Source: JAFCUW01 sp049897565 (GTDB taxonomy: Bacteria > Pseudomonadota > Gammaproteobacteria > Burkholderiales > Burkholderiaceae_D). Taken from it: DNA of 64,000 bases. Below the pieces are notes generated by a model. That model was not told where the DNA came from. It made no database searches and saw only the letters and a list, made by a program, of their open reading frames with translations. Location: the NCBI RefSeq assembly GCF_049897565.1, contig NZ_JAFCWM010000019.1, forward strand, positions 1 through 64,000. The letters run 5' to 3'. A program made the position numbers and the translations under genes. Of this stretch, positions 7,431 to 16,507 are shown piece after piece (position 1 is the first letter of the stretch; every line of letters starts with the position of its first letter).

Positions 7431-9200
7431 TTAGTTGTGCAGCTTGACGCCGAAGCGCAGCGCGATGCCAAGGCCGATCGCCACCAGCGTGATGTTGATG
7501 AACGAGAGCGCCGCCACCAGGTCGGTCGAGCCGCCGGCCCACAGCGACACCAGCATGGCGCCGATCACTTCGGTGCCGGGCGATAGCAGGTACACGCCGG
7601 TCGAATACTCGCGCTCGAAAATGAGGAACACCATCAGCCAGGCGCCAAGCAGGCCGTATTTGATCAGCGGCAGCGTGACATCGCGCGTGACCTGGCCGCG
7701 GCTGGCGCCAACCGCGCGCGCCGCTTCTTCGAGCTCCGGGCCGACCTGCAGCAGCGCCGTCGAAATCAGGCGCATGCCGTAGGCCAGCCACACCACCGAA
7801 TACGCCAGCCACAAGGCGAAGATGGTGGAACGCACCGCGCGCAGCGCCGGGATCAGGTTTTCGCTGAGCCAGATGGCGATGCCGCTGTCGCTCATCTTGA
7901 GGAAGCCGTCGAGCCAGCTCGGCACGAACAGGAACACCCACAGGAACGCCAGGCCGGCCAACAGGCCCGGAACGGCGCGCGGCACCAGCACGCTGTAGTC
8001 GAGCAGGCGGGTGATGCCGTCCTGCTTGCGGTGCATCGCCAGCGCGATGGCGCCGTAGCACACCACCGCCAGAGCGCCGCCGATCACGCCGATCAGCACC
8101 GTATTGAAAATGCCGCGCATCAGCGATGGTTGTTCGACGATGTCGCGGAAGTGCTGCAAGGTGAGGACATCAGCAAGCTTGACGCCTTCGCCCCAGTACT
8201 GCACGAACGAGCGCAGCACGATGCCGCTGATCGGCATGACGATGGTGAAGACCAGCCAGCCGGCCAGCATGGCAAACGCCAGCCACTTCCAGCGCCCCAG
8301 CGGCATCACCTTCTGGCGCGCGCCCTTGCCCTTGATCGAGACGTACTTGTTGGCCGACTTGAGCAGCCAGCGCTGCGCCATCACCAGCGGCATCGTCACC
8401 ATCACCAGGCACACGGCCACCGCCGCCATCAGGTGGTACGACGGCGTACCGAGCTTGTTGGTCAGCTTGTACAGGTAAGTGGCCAGCACCAGGTGGCCTT
8501 CCGGGTCGCCCAGCACCAGCACCAGGCCGAACACCTCGAAGCCGAGGAAGAACACCAGCACGCCGGCATACGCCAGCGCCGGCATGATCATCGGCAGCGA
8601 TACGTTCATCATTACCTGCAGCGGCGAAGCGCCGGCGACGCGCGCCGCTTCCTCGACATCAGAACCGAGGCTCTTGAGCGCCGACGACGCATACAGGTAG
8701 ACGTGCGGCACGTGGGTCAGGCCGGCGATGATGACGATGCTGGTAAACGAGTAGATATTCCACGGCACGAAGCCGAGCAGCTCCTTTGCCCAGGTCGAGT
8801 AGAAGCCGACCGGCCCCATCGAAACGACGTAGCCGAAGCCCATCACCATCGGCGAGACGAAGATCGGCACCAGCAGAAGCGGCGCGATCCAGCTGCGGCC
8901 TGGCAGGTCGGTGCGGATCATCAGGAACGCCAGCATGCCGCCCAGCGGCACGGCGATCGCGGCCAGGCCGGCGGCGAGAACCAGCCCGTTTTTGGCGGCC
9001 ATCCAGAAGTCGGAATCGTCGAAGATGAACTGGTAGGCCTCGAACCCGAGCGTCTTGGCCGGCATGAAGAACGGCGCGGACAGGAAGCTCTGGTAAAAGA
9101 TGAGGAACAGCGGCAGGAAAACGGCGATGCAGGTGAGCGTCACCACCAGGCCGCGCGGCCAGTTGAGGCGCCGCGCGACGGGCAAGGAAAAGGTAGACAT
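7431..9200 (-). CDS. ABC transporter permease, FbpB-like tandem-domain
   Basis: A 589-residue permease with two tandem binding-protein-dependent transport domains and about 12 membrane segments. Each half has an EAA-type loop: EEAARVAGASPLQVMMNVSLP in the first and EEAARAVGASRGQVTRDVTLP in the second. Two-in-one permeases like this are typical of iron(III), sulphonate or phosphonate importers of the FbpABC type. The gene sits between the binding protein and the ATPase in one minus-strand operon. The ATG at 9200 follows a weak ribosome site. Confidence 0.93.
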   Translation of the reverse strand: MSTFSLPVARRLNWPRGLVVTLTCIAVFLPLFLIFYQSFLSAPFFMPAKTLGFEAYQFIFDDSDFWMAAKNGLVLAAGLAAIAVPLGGMLAFLMIRTDLPGRSWIAPLLLVPIFVSPMVMGFGYVVSMGPVGFYSTWAKELLGFVPWNIYSFTSIVIIAGLTHVPHVYLYASSALKSLGSDVEEAARVAGASPLQVMMNVSLPMIMPALAYAGVLVFFLGFEVFGLVLVLGDPEGHLVLATYLYKLTNKLGTPSYHLMAAVAVCLVMVTMPLVMAQRWLLKSANKYVSIKGKGARQKVMPLGRWKWLAFAMLAGWLVFTIVMPISGIVLRSFVQYWGEGVKLADVLTLQHFRDIVEQPSLMRGIFNTVLIGVIGGALAVVCYGAIALAMHRKQDGITRLLDYSVLVPRAVPGLLAGLAFLWVFLFVPSWLDGFLKMSDSGIAIWLSENLIPALRAVRSTIFALWLAYSVVWLAYGMRLISTALLQVGPELEEAARAVGASRGQVTRDVTLPLIKYGLLGAWLMVFLIFEREYSTGVYLLSPGTEVIGAMLVSLWAGGSTDLVAALSFINITLVAIGLGIALRFGVKLHN

Positions 9201-9278
9201 GAGAGTATCCGAACAAGGATGAGTGCTGCGACTGTCAGGCGGCGGGCCGGCATGCGGCCCGCCGGTTTTGCGGACGGC

Positions 9279-10379
9279 TTACTTCTTGCCGGCGCTTTCT
9301 TTCCACTGTTTGAGGAAGGCCATGCGTTTGGCCGGCGCCAGGTACTGCAGCACGATCGGGTGCACCGGCACCGGCTTGACGTTCTTCTCGCCGATCAGCT
9401 TGATCAGGTCGGCCGACGTGGTTTCACCCTTGACGTCGGCACGGATCGCATACAGCTTCGATTCGTTCGAGATGATGGTCTGCCCGCGGTGCGACAGCAT
9501 GTAGTCGACCCACAGCTTGGCCGCGTTGACGTTCTTGGCCGTCTTGTTGATGAACAGGACGCGCGACAGGATCAGCGTGTAGTCCTTCGGCAGCACCACG
9601 CCGAGCGACGGATCGGTCTTGGCGCGCACCAGCGCGTACGAGCCGAGCACGTTGTAGCCGATCAGGTTCTCGCCCGACGAGATCCGCTCGAGCATGGTGC
9701 CGGTCGAGGACTGTACCCGCACGCGGGCGGTGCCGAAGGCCTGCTCGAGCGCCGGGAACTGGGCGTACTCGCGCGCATCCTGGGTCATGAACATGAAGCC
9801 GACGCCTGATTTTTCGATGTCGTAAGTGGTGACCTTGTCCTTGAATTTTTCTGACGTGATCAACTTGGCGAAATCGGCGTGCGTCTGCGGCACTTCAGCG
9901 GCAGTCACCAGGCGCTTGTTGTAGACGATCGCCGCCGGCTCGAACGTGGTGCCGTAAGCCATGTCGTTCCACACCGCCCAGCCAGGAATCTTCGACGCCT
10001 CGACCGATTTGTAGGCCATCGCGTAGCCGTCCGAGGCCAGCTTGATCTGCAGGTCCATCGCCGACGACCACATGACGTCGGCGGTATTGCCGCCGGCAGC
10101 GACTTCGGAAATGAAGCGGTTGTATACTTCGGTCGAATTCATGTCGTTGTATTCGACCGTGATGCCAGGGTACAGCGCGCGGAAGTCGTTGATCAGCGGC
10201 TGCGTCGCCTTGCTGTCGGTGGCGCCGTAGATCACCAGCTTGGCTTCCTTCTTGCCGCCGTCGATGAGCTTCTGGTAGTCGGCCGGATAGCCGGCCGGGA
10301 GCTGGGCGAACGCGCCCGCTGCGGCGCCGGCCATGGTCGCTGCGACGGCAGCGTGCATCAGTGTCTTGGTAAAGTTCAT
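9279..10379 (-). CDS. ABC transporter periplasmic substrate-binding protein (Fe3+-type)
   Basis: A 366-residue secreted protein with a signal peptide (cut after AGAFA, near residue 25). The mature part is a type II periplasmic-binding fold of the FbpA/AfuA class: KLVIYGATDSKATQPLINDF at the start, then EYNDMNSTEVYNRF, TADVMWSS and LIGYNVLGSYALVRAKTDP. The metal-binding Tyr-Tyr pair of true ferric proteins is not obvious, and some relatives of this class bind sugar phosphates or organic acids, so the substrate is open. A strong AGGAGAC ribosome site precedes the ATG. Confidence 0.9.
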   Translation of the reverse strand: MNFTKTLMHAAVAATMAGAAAGAFAQLPAGYPADYQKLIDGGKKEAKLVIYGATDSKATQPLINDFRALYPGITVEYNDMNSTEVYNRFISEVAAGGNTADVMWSSAMDLQIKLASDGYAMAYKSVEASKIPGWAVWNDMAYGTTFEPAAIVYNKRLVTAAEVPQTHADFAKLITSEKFKDKVTTYDIEKSGVGFMFMTQDAREYAQFPALEQAFGTARVRVQSSTGTMLERISSGENLIGYNVLGSYALVRAKTDPSLGVVLPKDYTLILSRVLFINKTAKNVNAAKLWVDYMLSHRGQTIISNESKLYAIRADVKGETTSADLIKLIGEKNVKPVPVHPIVLQYLAPAKRMAFLKQWKESAGKK

Positions 10380-10427
10380 GTTGTCTCCTGGGGTATCGTT
10401 ATATGTTGTAGGTACTAAGCTAAATAC

Positions 10428-11393
10428 TCAGCGAACCAGCTTGAATTGCGTCGCTTGCCGGTGGTAGTCGTCGACTGCTTTTTTTACATATGCGGTCAGG
10501 GCCGTCCCGGTCATGCTGAACGGGTACAGGCCGTAAGCGGCGCGCATCTGCGCAAATTCCGGCGTCGCTTCCATCTGCTCGAAGGCGTGTACCCAGCGCC
10601 GGTAGTCCGCCTCCGGCACTTTCGGTCCCATCCACACGCCGCGGATGATCGGCCACACCAGGTCGATGCCCTGCTCGCGCGCGGTCGGCGCATTCGCCAG
10701 CACGCCAGGCAGGCGCTTTTCCGACAGCACCGCCAGCACCCTGACCTTGCCGGCGCCCGAGTACAGCGTCGCTTCCGACGCGTCGCCCGGCACCACCTGT
10801 ACAAAGTTGGCGTCCATCGCCGTGAAGGCTTCACCGCCGCCTTCGAGGGCGACGAAGCGCAGCACCTTAGGGTCGATGCCTGCCAGCTTTGCCAGCAGCG
10901 CCATCTTCAGCCAGTCCTGGCTTCCGATGGTGCCGGACACGCCGATCAGCACTTTCTGTGGATGGTGCTTGAGCGCGTCAAGCAGGTCGGCCAGCGTCTT
11001 GTATTGCGAGTCAGAGCGCACCGCGATCATGCCGTAGTCGGCGCCAAGCGCCGCCACCCAGCGCACGTCGCCAGCGGTGGCCTTGCCGAATTTACCTTGC
11101 GCCAGATTGAGCAGCGAACCGCCCGAAAACGCCACCAGCGTATTGGCTTCGCCGCTGCGCTGCGACACCAGCGAATGCCAGGCCACCGCGCCGATTCCGC
11201 CGGGCAGATACGACAGGCGCATGGTGCCGCCGCCGGGTTGCCCCTGCAGCGCCTTTTGCGCCAGCTTGCAGGTGAGGTCCATCGCGCCGCCCGGTTTGGA
11301 AGGCACGATGCACTCGGCCTCCGGGCCAGGCGCCGCGGTGGCAGCGGCGCACAGCGCAAGGCCGGCGATCAGGTGCAGGAGTTTTTTCATCAT
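10428..11393 (-). CDS. Bug/TctC-family periplasmic solute-binding protein
   Basis: About 321 residues. A short signal peptide (cut near AAATAA) is followed by a Bug-type fold: IVPSKPGGAMDLTC, then YLPGGIGAVAWHSLV, the DLLDALKHHPQKVLIGVSGTIGSQDW strand-turn, and MGPKVPEADYRRWVHAF near the end. Bug proteins normally feed tripartite tricarboxylate transporters (TctA/TctB), but none is present here. In Bordetella a Bug protein (BctC) works as a ligand sensor for a TctE-like kinase. With tctDE-like genes 1.3 kb away, the same role is plausible. The start is uncertain: ATGs lie at 11402, 11393 and 11390. Confidence 0.85.
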   Translation of the reverse strand: MMKKLLHLIAGLALCAAATAAPGPEAECIVPSKPGGAMDLTCKLAQKALQGQPGGGTMRLSYLPGGIGAVAWHSLVSQRSGEANTLVAFSGGSLLNLAQGKFGKATAGDVRWVAALGADYGMIAVRSDSQYKTLADLLDALKHHPQKVLIGVSGTIGSQDWLKMALLAKLAGIDPKVLRFVALEGGGEAFTAMDANFVQVVPGDASEATLYSGAGKVRVLAVLSEKRLPGVLANAPTAREQGIDLVWPIIRGVWMGPKVPEADYRRWVHAFEQMEATPEFAQMRAAYGLYPFSMTGTALTAYVKKAVDDYHRQATQFKLVR

Positions 11394-11430
11394 CCTGTCC
11401 ATGATAGTCCCGATATGTCCGCTGCGGCTA

Positions 11431-12495
11431 TCAGAAGCGGTGCTGGATGCCGGCGGTGACGCCGGTCTGCGAGGTGCTGAAACCAGGGTCGTCGCGCGAC
11501 AGGCTGACCAGCTTGCCGTTCTTCGACTTGGCGTAGGCCGCGGCAACGTACAGGTCGGTGCGCTTCGACAGCGCGTACAGGCTGCGCAGCACATACATGG
11601 TCGGATCGGCATCCTGGCCGGAAGCGACGTTCTTGACGTTGACGTGGTAGACGGCGCCGGTCAGCGTAATGGCCGGCTTGATGAAGTAGCTCACGCCGCC
11701 CCAGTAGGTGTCGCTGCGCACGTCGGCAGTATTGGCGCGGCCGGCTTCGAGCTTGTAGCCGCGCATGCCGGCAGTCAGGCGCCAGTCGCCGGTGTTGTAG
11801 TCGGCGGCGACGTGGAAGGCGCTCGTTTCGTCGCGCCTGAAGGTGACCGCCACCGGGTTGCCGTTGATTTGCTCGTAGGCCGCCATCACGCCGAGGCCCG
11901 CGTGGGTCCACGATCCGGCCACCGAGTACTTGCGGCTGTCGGCGGCGCTGCCGGCCTGCTCGCCCAGGCCAACGGTGGCGCCGTACTTGAATTCGCCGGT
12001 GGTGCCGGAGTATTTGATCAGGTTGTCGAACGCGGTGGTCATGCCGTACTTGGACGGGCCGCTGGCGTTGGCCGACGTCGCCCACGAGTAGTTCGGCGCG
12101 TAGCCGAGCGGGTCGAACAGGATGACGAAATCGTACGTGGTGGTGAACGAGCGGCCGACGACGATGCGGCCGAAGCTGCCGTCGAGGCCAACAAAGGCCT
12201 GGCGCTTGAACAGCGGGCCGTCGGCGGCGCCGGTGTCGAGGAAGATGCCGCCTTCAAGGCCGAAGACCGCTTTCAGGCCGCCGCCCAGGTCTTCAGTGCC
12301 GCGAAAGCCCCAGCGCGACGTGTTCTTCGCGCCCGAGACGACCTTCGTCACGCTGTTCTGGTTGGCGTTGGCGTGGTTCAGGGTCTCGACGCCGGCGTCG
12401 ATCAGTCCATACACCTGGACGTTGGACTGAGCGTGGGCGGCGCCGCCAAGGGCGAAGGCCGCGCAGAGGGCGAGCGAAAGCACTGATTTGTTCAT
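11431..12495 (-). CDS. Gram-negative porin (trimeric, OmpC/Omp32-like)
   Basis: A 354-residue outer-membrane porin. The signal peptide ends in GGAAHAQ. It is followed by the standard betaproteobacterial opening NVQVYGLIDAGVE, the SRWGFRGTEDLGGGLKAVF strand pair, and the FKRQAFVGLDGSFGRIVVGR segment before the constriction loop. It ends in an aromatic terminal residue (GIQHRF), the BAM recognition signal. It is the first gene of the minus-strand uptake operon and probably provides outer-membrane entry for that operon's substrate. AGGAGAC lies 8 bases before the ATG. Confidence 0.95.
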   Translation of the reverse strand: MNKSVLSLALCAAFALGGAAHAQSNVQVYGLIDAGVETLNHANANQNSVTKVVSGAKNTSRWGFRGTEDLGGGLKAVFGLEGGIFLDTGAADGPLFKRQAFVGLDGSFGRIVVGRSFTTTYDFVILFDPLGYAPNYSWATSANASGPSKYGMTTAFDNLIKYSGTTGEFKYGATVGLGEQAGSAADSRKYSVAGSWTHAGLGVMAAYEQINGNPVAVTFRRDETSAFHVAADYNTGDWRLTAGMRGYKLEAGRANTADVRSDTYWGGVSYFIKPAITLTGAVYHVNVKNVASGQDADPTMYVLRSLYALSKRTDLYVAAAYAKSKNGKLVSLSRDDPGFSTSQTGVTAGIQHRF

Positions 12496-12638
12496 ACATG
12501 TCTCCTGGTTTATGATTTTATAGTTTGTCGTACGGTGGTTCGATACGCACTATATGAGACCGATCCTTTCAATTCGCTTTCAGCTCAACCTGAAGATCGC
12601 AGTTGGCCGGACAGCGCGCTTGGGCTTACACTCTCGCC
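12496..12638. promoter_or_regulatory. Divergent promoter region between porin operon and tctDE
   Basis: 143 non-coding bases between two genes read outward. Both the transporter operon and its presumed two-component regulator must start here, so the TctD-type binding site is expected inside it. It is markedly AT-richer than the flanking genes between 12500 and 12580. I did not identify a specific operator repeat. Confidence 0.5.
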
Positions 12639-13331
12639 ATGCGCATACTTTTAGTTGAAGACCATCTCGAACTGTCCCACTGGCTCGCCAAGGCCCTGCG
12701 CGACGCCAGCCTGACGGTCGAAACCGCCCGCAACGGCGCCGACGCCGACGCCCTGCTCCACACCCAGGATTACGGACTGGTGATCCTCGACCTGACCTTG
12801 CCGAAGATGGATGGCCTCGAGGTGCTCAAGCGCCTGCGCGCCCGCGGCGGGCTGCGCGCCAAGACGCCGGTGATGATCCTGACCGCGCGCGGCGGCCTGG
12901 AAGAACGGGTGCAGGGCCTGAACCTGGGCGCCGACGACTACCTGGCAAAGCCGTTCGAGCTGGCCGAACTGGAAGCGCGCGTCAAGGCGCTGCTGCGCCG
13001 CAGCCAGGGCAACGAGGCACTGGTGCACCAGTGTGGCTCGCTCAGCTTCGATACCGTCACGCGGATGTTTGCCTACGACGGCGCGCCGCTAGCGCTGACC
13101 CCGCGCGAACACGCGGTGCTCGAAGCGCTCATCACCAAGCCGGGACGCGCGGTCTCGAAGGAAAAGCTGTTCGATGAAGTGTTCGCGCTGGCCGACGACG
13201 CCAACCTCGACGCGATCGAACTGTACATCCACAGGGTACGCAAAAAACTCGAGCGCGCCGGCAGCAACGGCGCCGCCATCACCACCTTGCGCGGCATCGG
13301 CTACCTGCTGCAGCCGCGCGACGCCGCCTGA
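12639..13331 (+). CDS. OmpR-type response regulator, TctD-like
   Basis: A 230-residue DNA-binding response regulator. The receiver (residues 1-115) has the acidic pair in LLVEDH, the phospho-acceptor Asp in VILDLTLPKMDG, the conserved Thr in MILTARGG and Lys-Pro in YLAKPFE. The C-terminal winged helix shows LTPREHAVLEAL and the DAIELYIHRVRKKLE recognition helix. The start is the ATG at 12639, where MRILLVED opens in the family's usual way. The kinase gene begins 1 base after its stop. It probably controls the divergent porin-Bug-ABC operon. Confidence 0.92.
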   Translation: MRILLVEDHLELSHWLAKALRDASLTVETARNGADADALLHTQDYGLVILDLTLPKMDGLEVLKRLRARGGLRAKTPVMILTARGGLEERVQGLNLGADDYLAKPFELAELEARVKALLRRSQGNEALVHQCGSLSFDTVTRMFAYDGAPLALTPREHAVLEALITKPGRAVSKEKLFDEVFALADDANLDAIELYIHRVRKKLERAGSNGAAITTLRGIGYLLQPRDAA

Positions 13332-13332
13332 C

Positions 13333-14796
13333 ATGGGGCCGCTGCTCACGCGCTTGCAGCAGCGCTTCGGCGCCGCCGCGCCGCTGGGCAGCCTGCGCAA
13401 CCAGCTGCTGCGCTGGCTGCTGATCCCGCTGGTGCTGCTGGTGGCGGCCAACTCGGTGTCGGTGTACCGCAACGCGCTCGAGGCGGCCGACCTGGCTTAC
13501 GACCGCTCGCTGCTGGCGTCGACGCGGGCGCTGGCCGAGCGCGTCTCCATCCGCGAAGGCAAGGTGGTCGCCGACGTGCCCTACGTCGCGCTCGACAGCT
13601 TCGAGACCGACACGCTGGGCCGCATCTACTACAAGGTCACCGGTATCCGCGGCGAGACGGTGTCCGGCTTCGACGACCTGCCGCCGGTGCCGGCCAACGT
13701 GGCGCGCTCGGAGGCGTATCCGGCGCTGGTGCGCTTCTACCACGCCGACTACAACGGCGACCAGGTGCGCATCGCCGCACTGCTGCAGCCGGTGTACGAC
13801 GACTCGATGCGCGGCATCGCCCTGATCCAGGTCGGCGAGACGCTCGACGCGCGGCGCGGCCTGACGCGCAAGATTCTGTTCGACACCTGGCTGCGCCAGG
13901 CGCTGATGCTGCTGGCGGTCGGCACGCTGGTGTGGTTCGCCGTGCGGCTGGTACTGCGACCGCTGATGCGGCTGAAAAACGAAGTCGAAAACCGCGCGCT
14001 GGGCGACCTGTCGGACGTCGACCAGGCGCTGGTGCACAAGGAAGTGCGCCCGCTGGTGGTGGCGATGAACACCAGCATGGCGCGCATGCAGAACCTGATC
14101 GCCAGCCAACGCCGTTTCATCGCCGACGCCTCGCACCAGCTGCGCACCCCGCTGACCGTGCTCAAGACGCAGGCCGAACTGGCGCTGCGCGAAAACGACG
14201 CCGGCGCCATGCGCGCGATCGTCGAGTCGATCGCCGTCACCACCGACTCGACCGTCCACCTGGCCAACCGCCTGCTGACCTTGGCGCGGATCGAGCATGG
14301 CGGCGAGGCGGCCAACCTGGCGCCGGTAGCGCTGCCGGAGGTGGTACGCCAGGTCGGCCTGGCGCTGGCGCTGCCGGCGGTGCAAAAGCGCATCGACCTG
14401 TCGCTGGAGGCGGCGCAGGATGCCGTCATCGACGGCCAGGCGCCGCTGCTCCATGAGCTGGTCACGAACCTGGTCGACAATGCGATCCGCTACACGCGGG
14501 CCGGCGGTCAGGTCACGCTGCGCGTGCTGGCGCTCGAGACGGCCGTCGTGCTGGAGGTCGAAGACAGCGGGGTCGGCATCGCCGCGGCCGAGCGCGACAA
14601 GGTGTTCAAGCCATTTTACCGCTCGACCTCGTCGATGGAGATGAACCAGGGCGGCACCGGACTCGGGCTGGCGATCGTGCACGACATCGCCGTGCTGCAC
14701 CGGGCGACCGTTGCTCTGTCGGAAAGCGCGGGCGGCGGCTTGAAGGTGAGCATCACGTTTCCCACTGCGCAGCAACAAAATGCCAGGGCGCTATAA
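13333..14796 (+). CDS. Sensor histidine kinase, TctE-like
   Basis: A 487-residue membrane kinase. It has a first membrane helix around LLRWLLIPLVLLVAANSVSV, a periplasmic 2CSK_N-type sensor region (about residues 45-185), and a second helix at ALMLLAVGTLVWFAVRLVL. The HAMP linker is followed by the H-box with phospho-accepting His in ADASHQLRTPLTVLK, the N-box NLVDNAIRYT, and G-boxes VEDSGVGI and GTGLGLAI. TctE-like kinases respond to tricarboxylates or related acids, sometimes through a Bug protein. It pairs with the regulator immediately upstream. Confidence 0.92.
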   Translation: MGPLLTRLQQRFGAAAPLGSLRNQLLRWLLIPLVLLVAANSVSVYRNALEAADLAYDRSLLASTRALAERVSIREGKVVADVPYVALDSFETDTLGRIYYKVTGIRGETVSGFDDLPPVPANVARSEAYPALVRFYHADYNGDQVRIAALLQPVYDDSMRGIALIQVGETLDARRGLTRKILFDTWLRQALMLLAVGTLVWFAVRLVLRPLMRLKNEVENRALGDLSDVDQALVHKEVRPLVVAMNTSMARMQNLIASQRRFIADASHQLRTPLTVLKTQAELALRENDAGAMRAIVESIAVTTDSTVHLANRLLTLARIEHGGEAANLAPVALPEVVRQVGLALALPAVQKRIDLSLEAAQDAVIDGQAPLLHELVTNLVDNAIRYTRAGGQVTLRVLALETAVVLEVEDSGVGIAAAERDKVFKPFYRSTSSMEMNQGGTGLGLAIVHDIAVLHRATVALSESAGGGLKVSITFPTAQQQNARAL

Positions 14797-14889
14797 ACGA
14801 GGTGTGCAAATCGGAGCGCGATTGAGCGCTCGCAAACGAGGCGTCGGGCGAAGCGTTTTGCGGCGCGCTGGCGCGCGTAAAATCTACGG

Positions 14890-15078
14890 ATGAAAACGCC
14901 AAATACCAAGACAATTGCGCTCGATACGCTCGGGCCGGATGACGAAGACCATGAACTTCGCGCACTCATTACCGTTGATCTCGACGAGGAAGACGCGCCG
15001 CCGCGGCAGCGAACAGTGGACGAATTTTCGGATGAGTTTTTGATGCAGGCGCCGAAAGGGCCGAAGCCGGCGGGGTGA
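14890..15078 (+). CDS. Small acidic hypothetical protein
   Basis: A 62-residue, strongly acidic protein rich in Asp and Glu (TLGPDDEDHELRALITVDLDEED) with a Lys/Pro tail. No domain is recognised, and there is no signal peptide or membrane segment. Codon use is GC-rich in the third position like its neighbours, and it stands between two well-supported genes with no better frame, so it is probably real. There is no Shine-Dalgarno-like motif close to the ATG. Confidence 0.45.
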   Translation: MKTPNTKTIALDTLGPDDEDHELRALITVDLDEEDAPPRQRTVDEFSDEFLMQAPKGPKPAG

Positions 15079-15115
15079 TGGCGCGGCAACGCCAAAACGC
15101 ATGCAGCGCCGGCCG

Positions 15116-15154
15116 AAAAAAAATGCCGCCATCCACGCGCAGCGGGGATGGCGG
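15116..15154 (-). terminator. Rho-independent terminator after hom
   Basis: A perfect 9-bp stem (CCGCCATCC 15126-15134 with GGATGGCGG 15146-15154). On the minus strand it is followed by a run of eight T (A8 at 15116-15123 on the plus strand). It lies directly beyond the hom stop. Confidence 0.9.
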
Positions 15155-15162
15155 TCTATCGG

Positions 15163-16485
15163 TCAGCTCAGGCTCTCAAGGCGGATCCGCGTCACGTTGC
15201 CCACCACCGTGTCGAGCGCCTCGATCTTGGCGATCGCCGCGTCGATGTTCTTCTCGCGCGTCTGGTGCGTCAGCATGATGATGTCGAGGCGCGTGGCGCC
15301 TTCGGCCGGCTCCTTCTGCAGCACCGCGTCGATCGAGATGCGGGCGTCGGCCAGGATGCGCGTCAGGTCCGCCATCACGCCGAGCCGGTTCTTCACATAG
15401 ACCCGCAGGTAATAGCTGGTGTTGATCTCGGACATCGGCCAGATCGCCACGTCGGTCATCTGGTTCGGCTGGAACGCCAGGTGCGGCACGCGGTATTCCG
15501 GGTCGGCCGTGGCCAGGCGTGTGATGTCGACCAGGTCGGCGATCACCGACGACGCGGTCGGCTCGGCGCCGGCGCCCTTGCCGTAGTAAAGCGTGGCGCC
15601 GACCGCGTCGGCCTGCACCAGCACCGCGTTCATCGCCCCTTCCACGTTGGCGATCAGGCGCTTGGTCGGAATCAGCGTCGGGTGCACGCGCAGTTCGATC
15701 CCTTCGACGCCGTCGATCACGGTGCGGCGCGTGATGCCGAGCAGCTTGATGCGGTAGCCGAGCTGCTCGGCGTAGCGGATGTCGACCGCCTGCAAGGTGC
15801 TGATGCCCTCGACGTGGGCTTTGTCGAACTGCACCGGGATGCCGAACGCGATCGCCGACATGATGGTGAGCTTGTGGGCGGCGTCGACGCCTTCGATGTC
15901 GAAGGTCGGATCGGCTTCGGCGTAGCCTAGTCCCTGCGCCTGCGCCAGCGCGGTGGAGAAGTCGAGCCCTTTGTCGCGCATCTCCGAGAGGATGAAGTTG
16001 GTGGTGCCGTTGATGATGCCGGCCACCGACTCGATCCGGTTCGCGGTCAAGCCCTCGCGCAGCGCCTTGATGATCGGGATGCCGCCGGCGACCGCCGCCT
16101 CGAAGGCGACCATGACGCCCTTCTCCTGGGCGGCGGCGAAAATCTCGTTGCCATGCAGCGCCAGCAGCGCCTTGTTGGCCGTGACGACGTGCTTGCCGTT
16201 GGCGATGGCGCGCATCACCAGCTCGCGCGGCAGCTCGTAGCCGCCGATCAGTTCGATGACGATGTCGATGTCGGGATGGTCGACGACGGCGAACGGATCG
16301 CTGACGATCTCGCACTCGCCGCCCACCAGGCGCGCGGCGCGCTCGGTATTACGGGCCGCGACCATGGTGATCTCGATGCCGCGGCCGGCGCGGCGGCGGA
16401 TCTCTTCCTGGTTGCGTTTGAGGACGTTGAACGTCCCTTCACCGACAGTGCCGATGCCTAACAAGCCTACTTTGATGGGTTTCAT
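15163..16485 (-). CDS. hom: Homoserine dehydrogenase
   Basis: A 440-residue oxidoreductase reducing aspartate semialdehyde to homoserine in threonine/methionine synthesis. The Rossmann motif is VGLLGIGTVGEGTF at the N-terminus. The catalytic domain carries VAGIINGTTNFILSEM and the GLGYAEADPTFDIEGVDAAHK segment with substrate-binding acidic and catalytic Lys residues. The last ~85 residues (YYLRVYVKNRLGVMADLTRI) form an ACT domain for feedback control by threonine. It sits 22 bases downstream of alaT in an operon. ThrC, which often follows in related species, is absent. A strong terminator closes the unit. Confidence 0.97.
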   Translation of the reverse strand: MKPIKVGLLGIGTVGEGTFNVLKRNQEEIRRRAGRGIEITMVAARNTERAARLVGGECEIVSDPFAVVDHPDIDIVIELIGGYELPRELVMRAIANGKHVVTANKALLALHGNEIFAAAQEKGVMVAFEAAVAGGIPIIKALREGLTANRIESVAGIINGTTNFILSEMRDKGLDFSTALAQAQGLGYAEADPTFDIEGVDAAHKLTIMSAIAFGIPVQFDKAHVEGISTLQAVDIRYAEQLGYRIKLLGITRRTVIDGVEGIELRVHPTLIPTKRLIANVEGAMNAVLVQADAVGATLYYGKGAGAEPTASSVIADLVDITRLATADPEYRVPHLAFQPNQMTDVAIWPMSEINTSYYLRVYVKNRLGVMADLTRILADARISIDAVLQKEPAEGATRLDIIMLTHQTREKNIDAAIAKIEALDTVVGNVTRIRLESLS

Positions 16486-16507
16486 ATTTCTTTTACTGTG
16501 AGGGTTT

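Noticed and set aside
8031..9809. Plus-strand 592-codon frame
   Set aside because: Antisense to the permease and binding-protein genes; low-complexity His/Arg/Gln composition.
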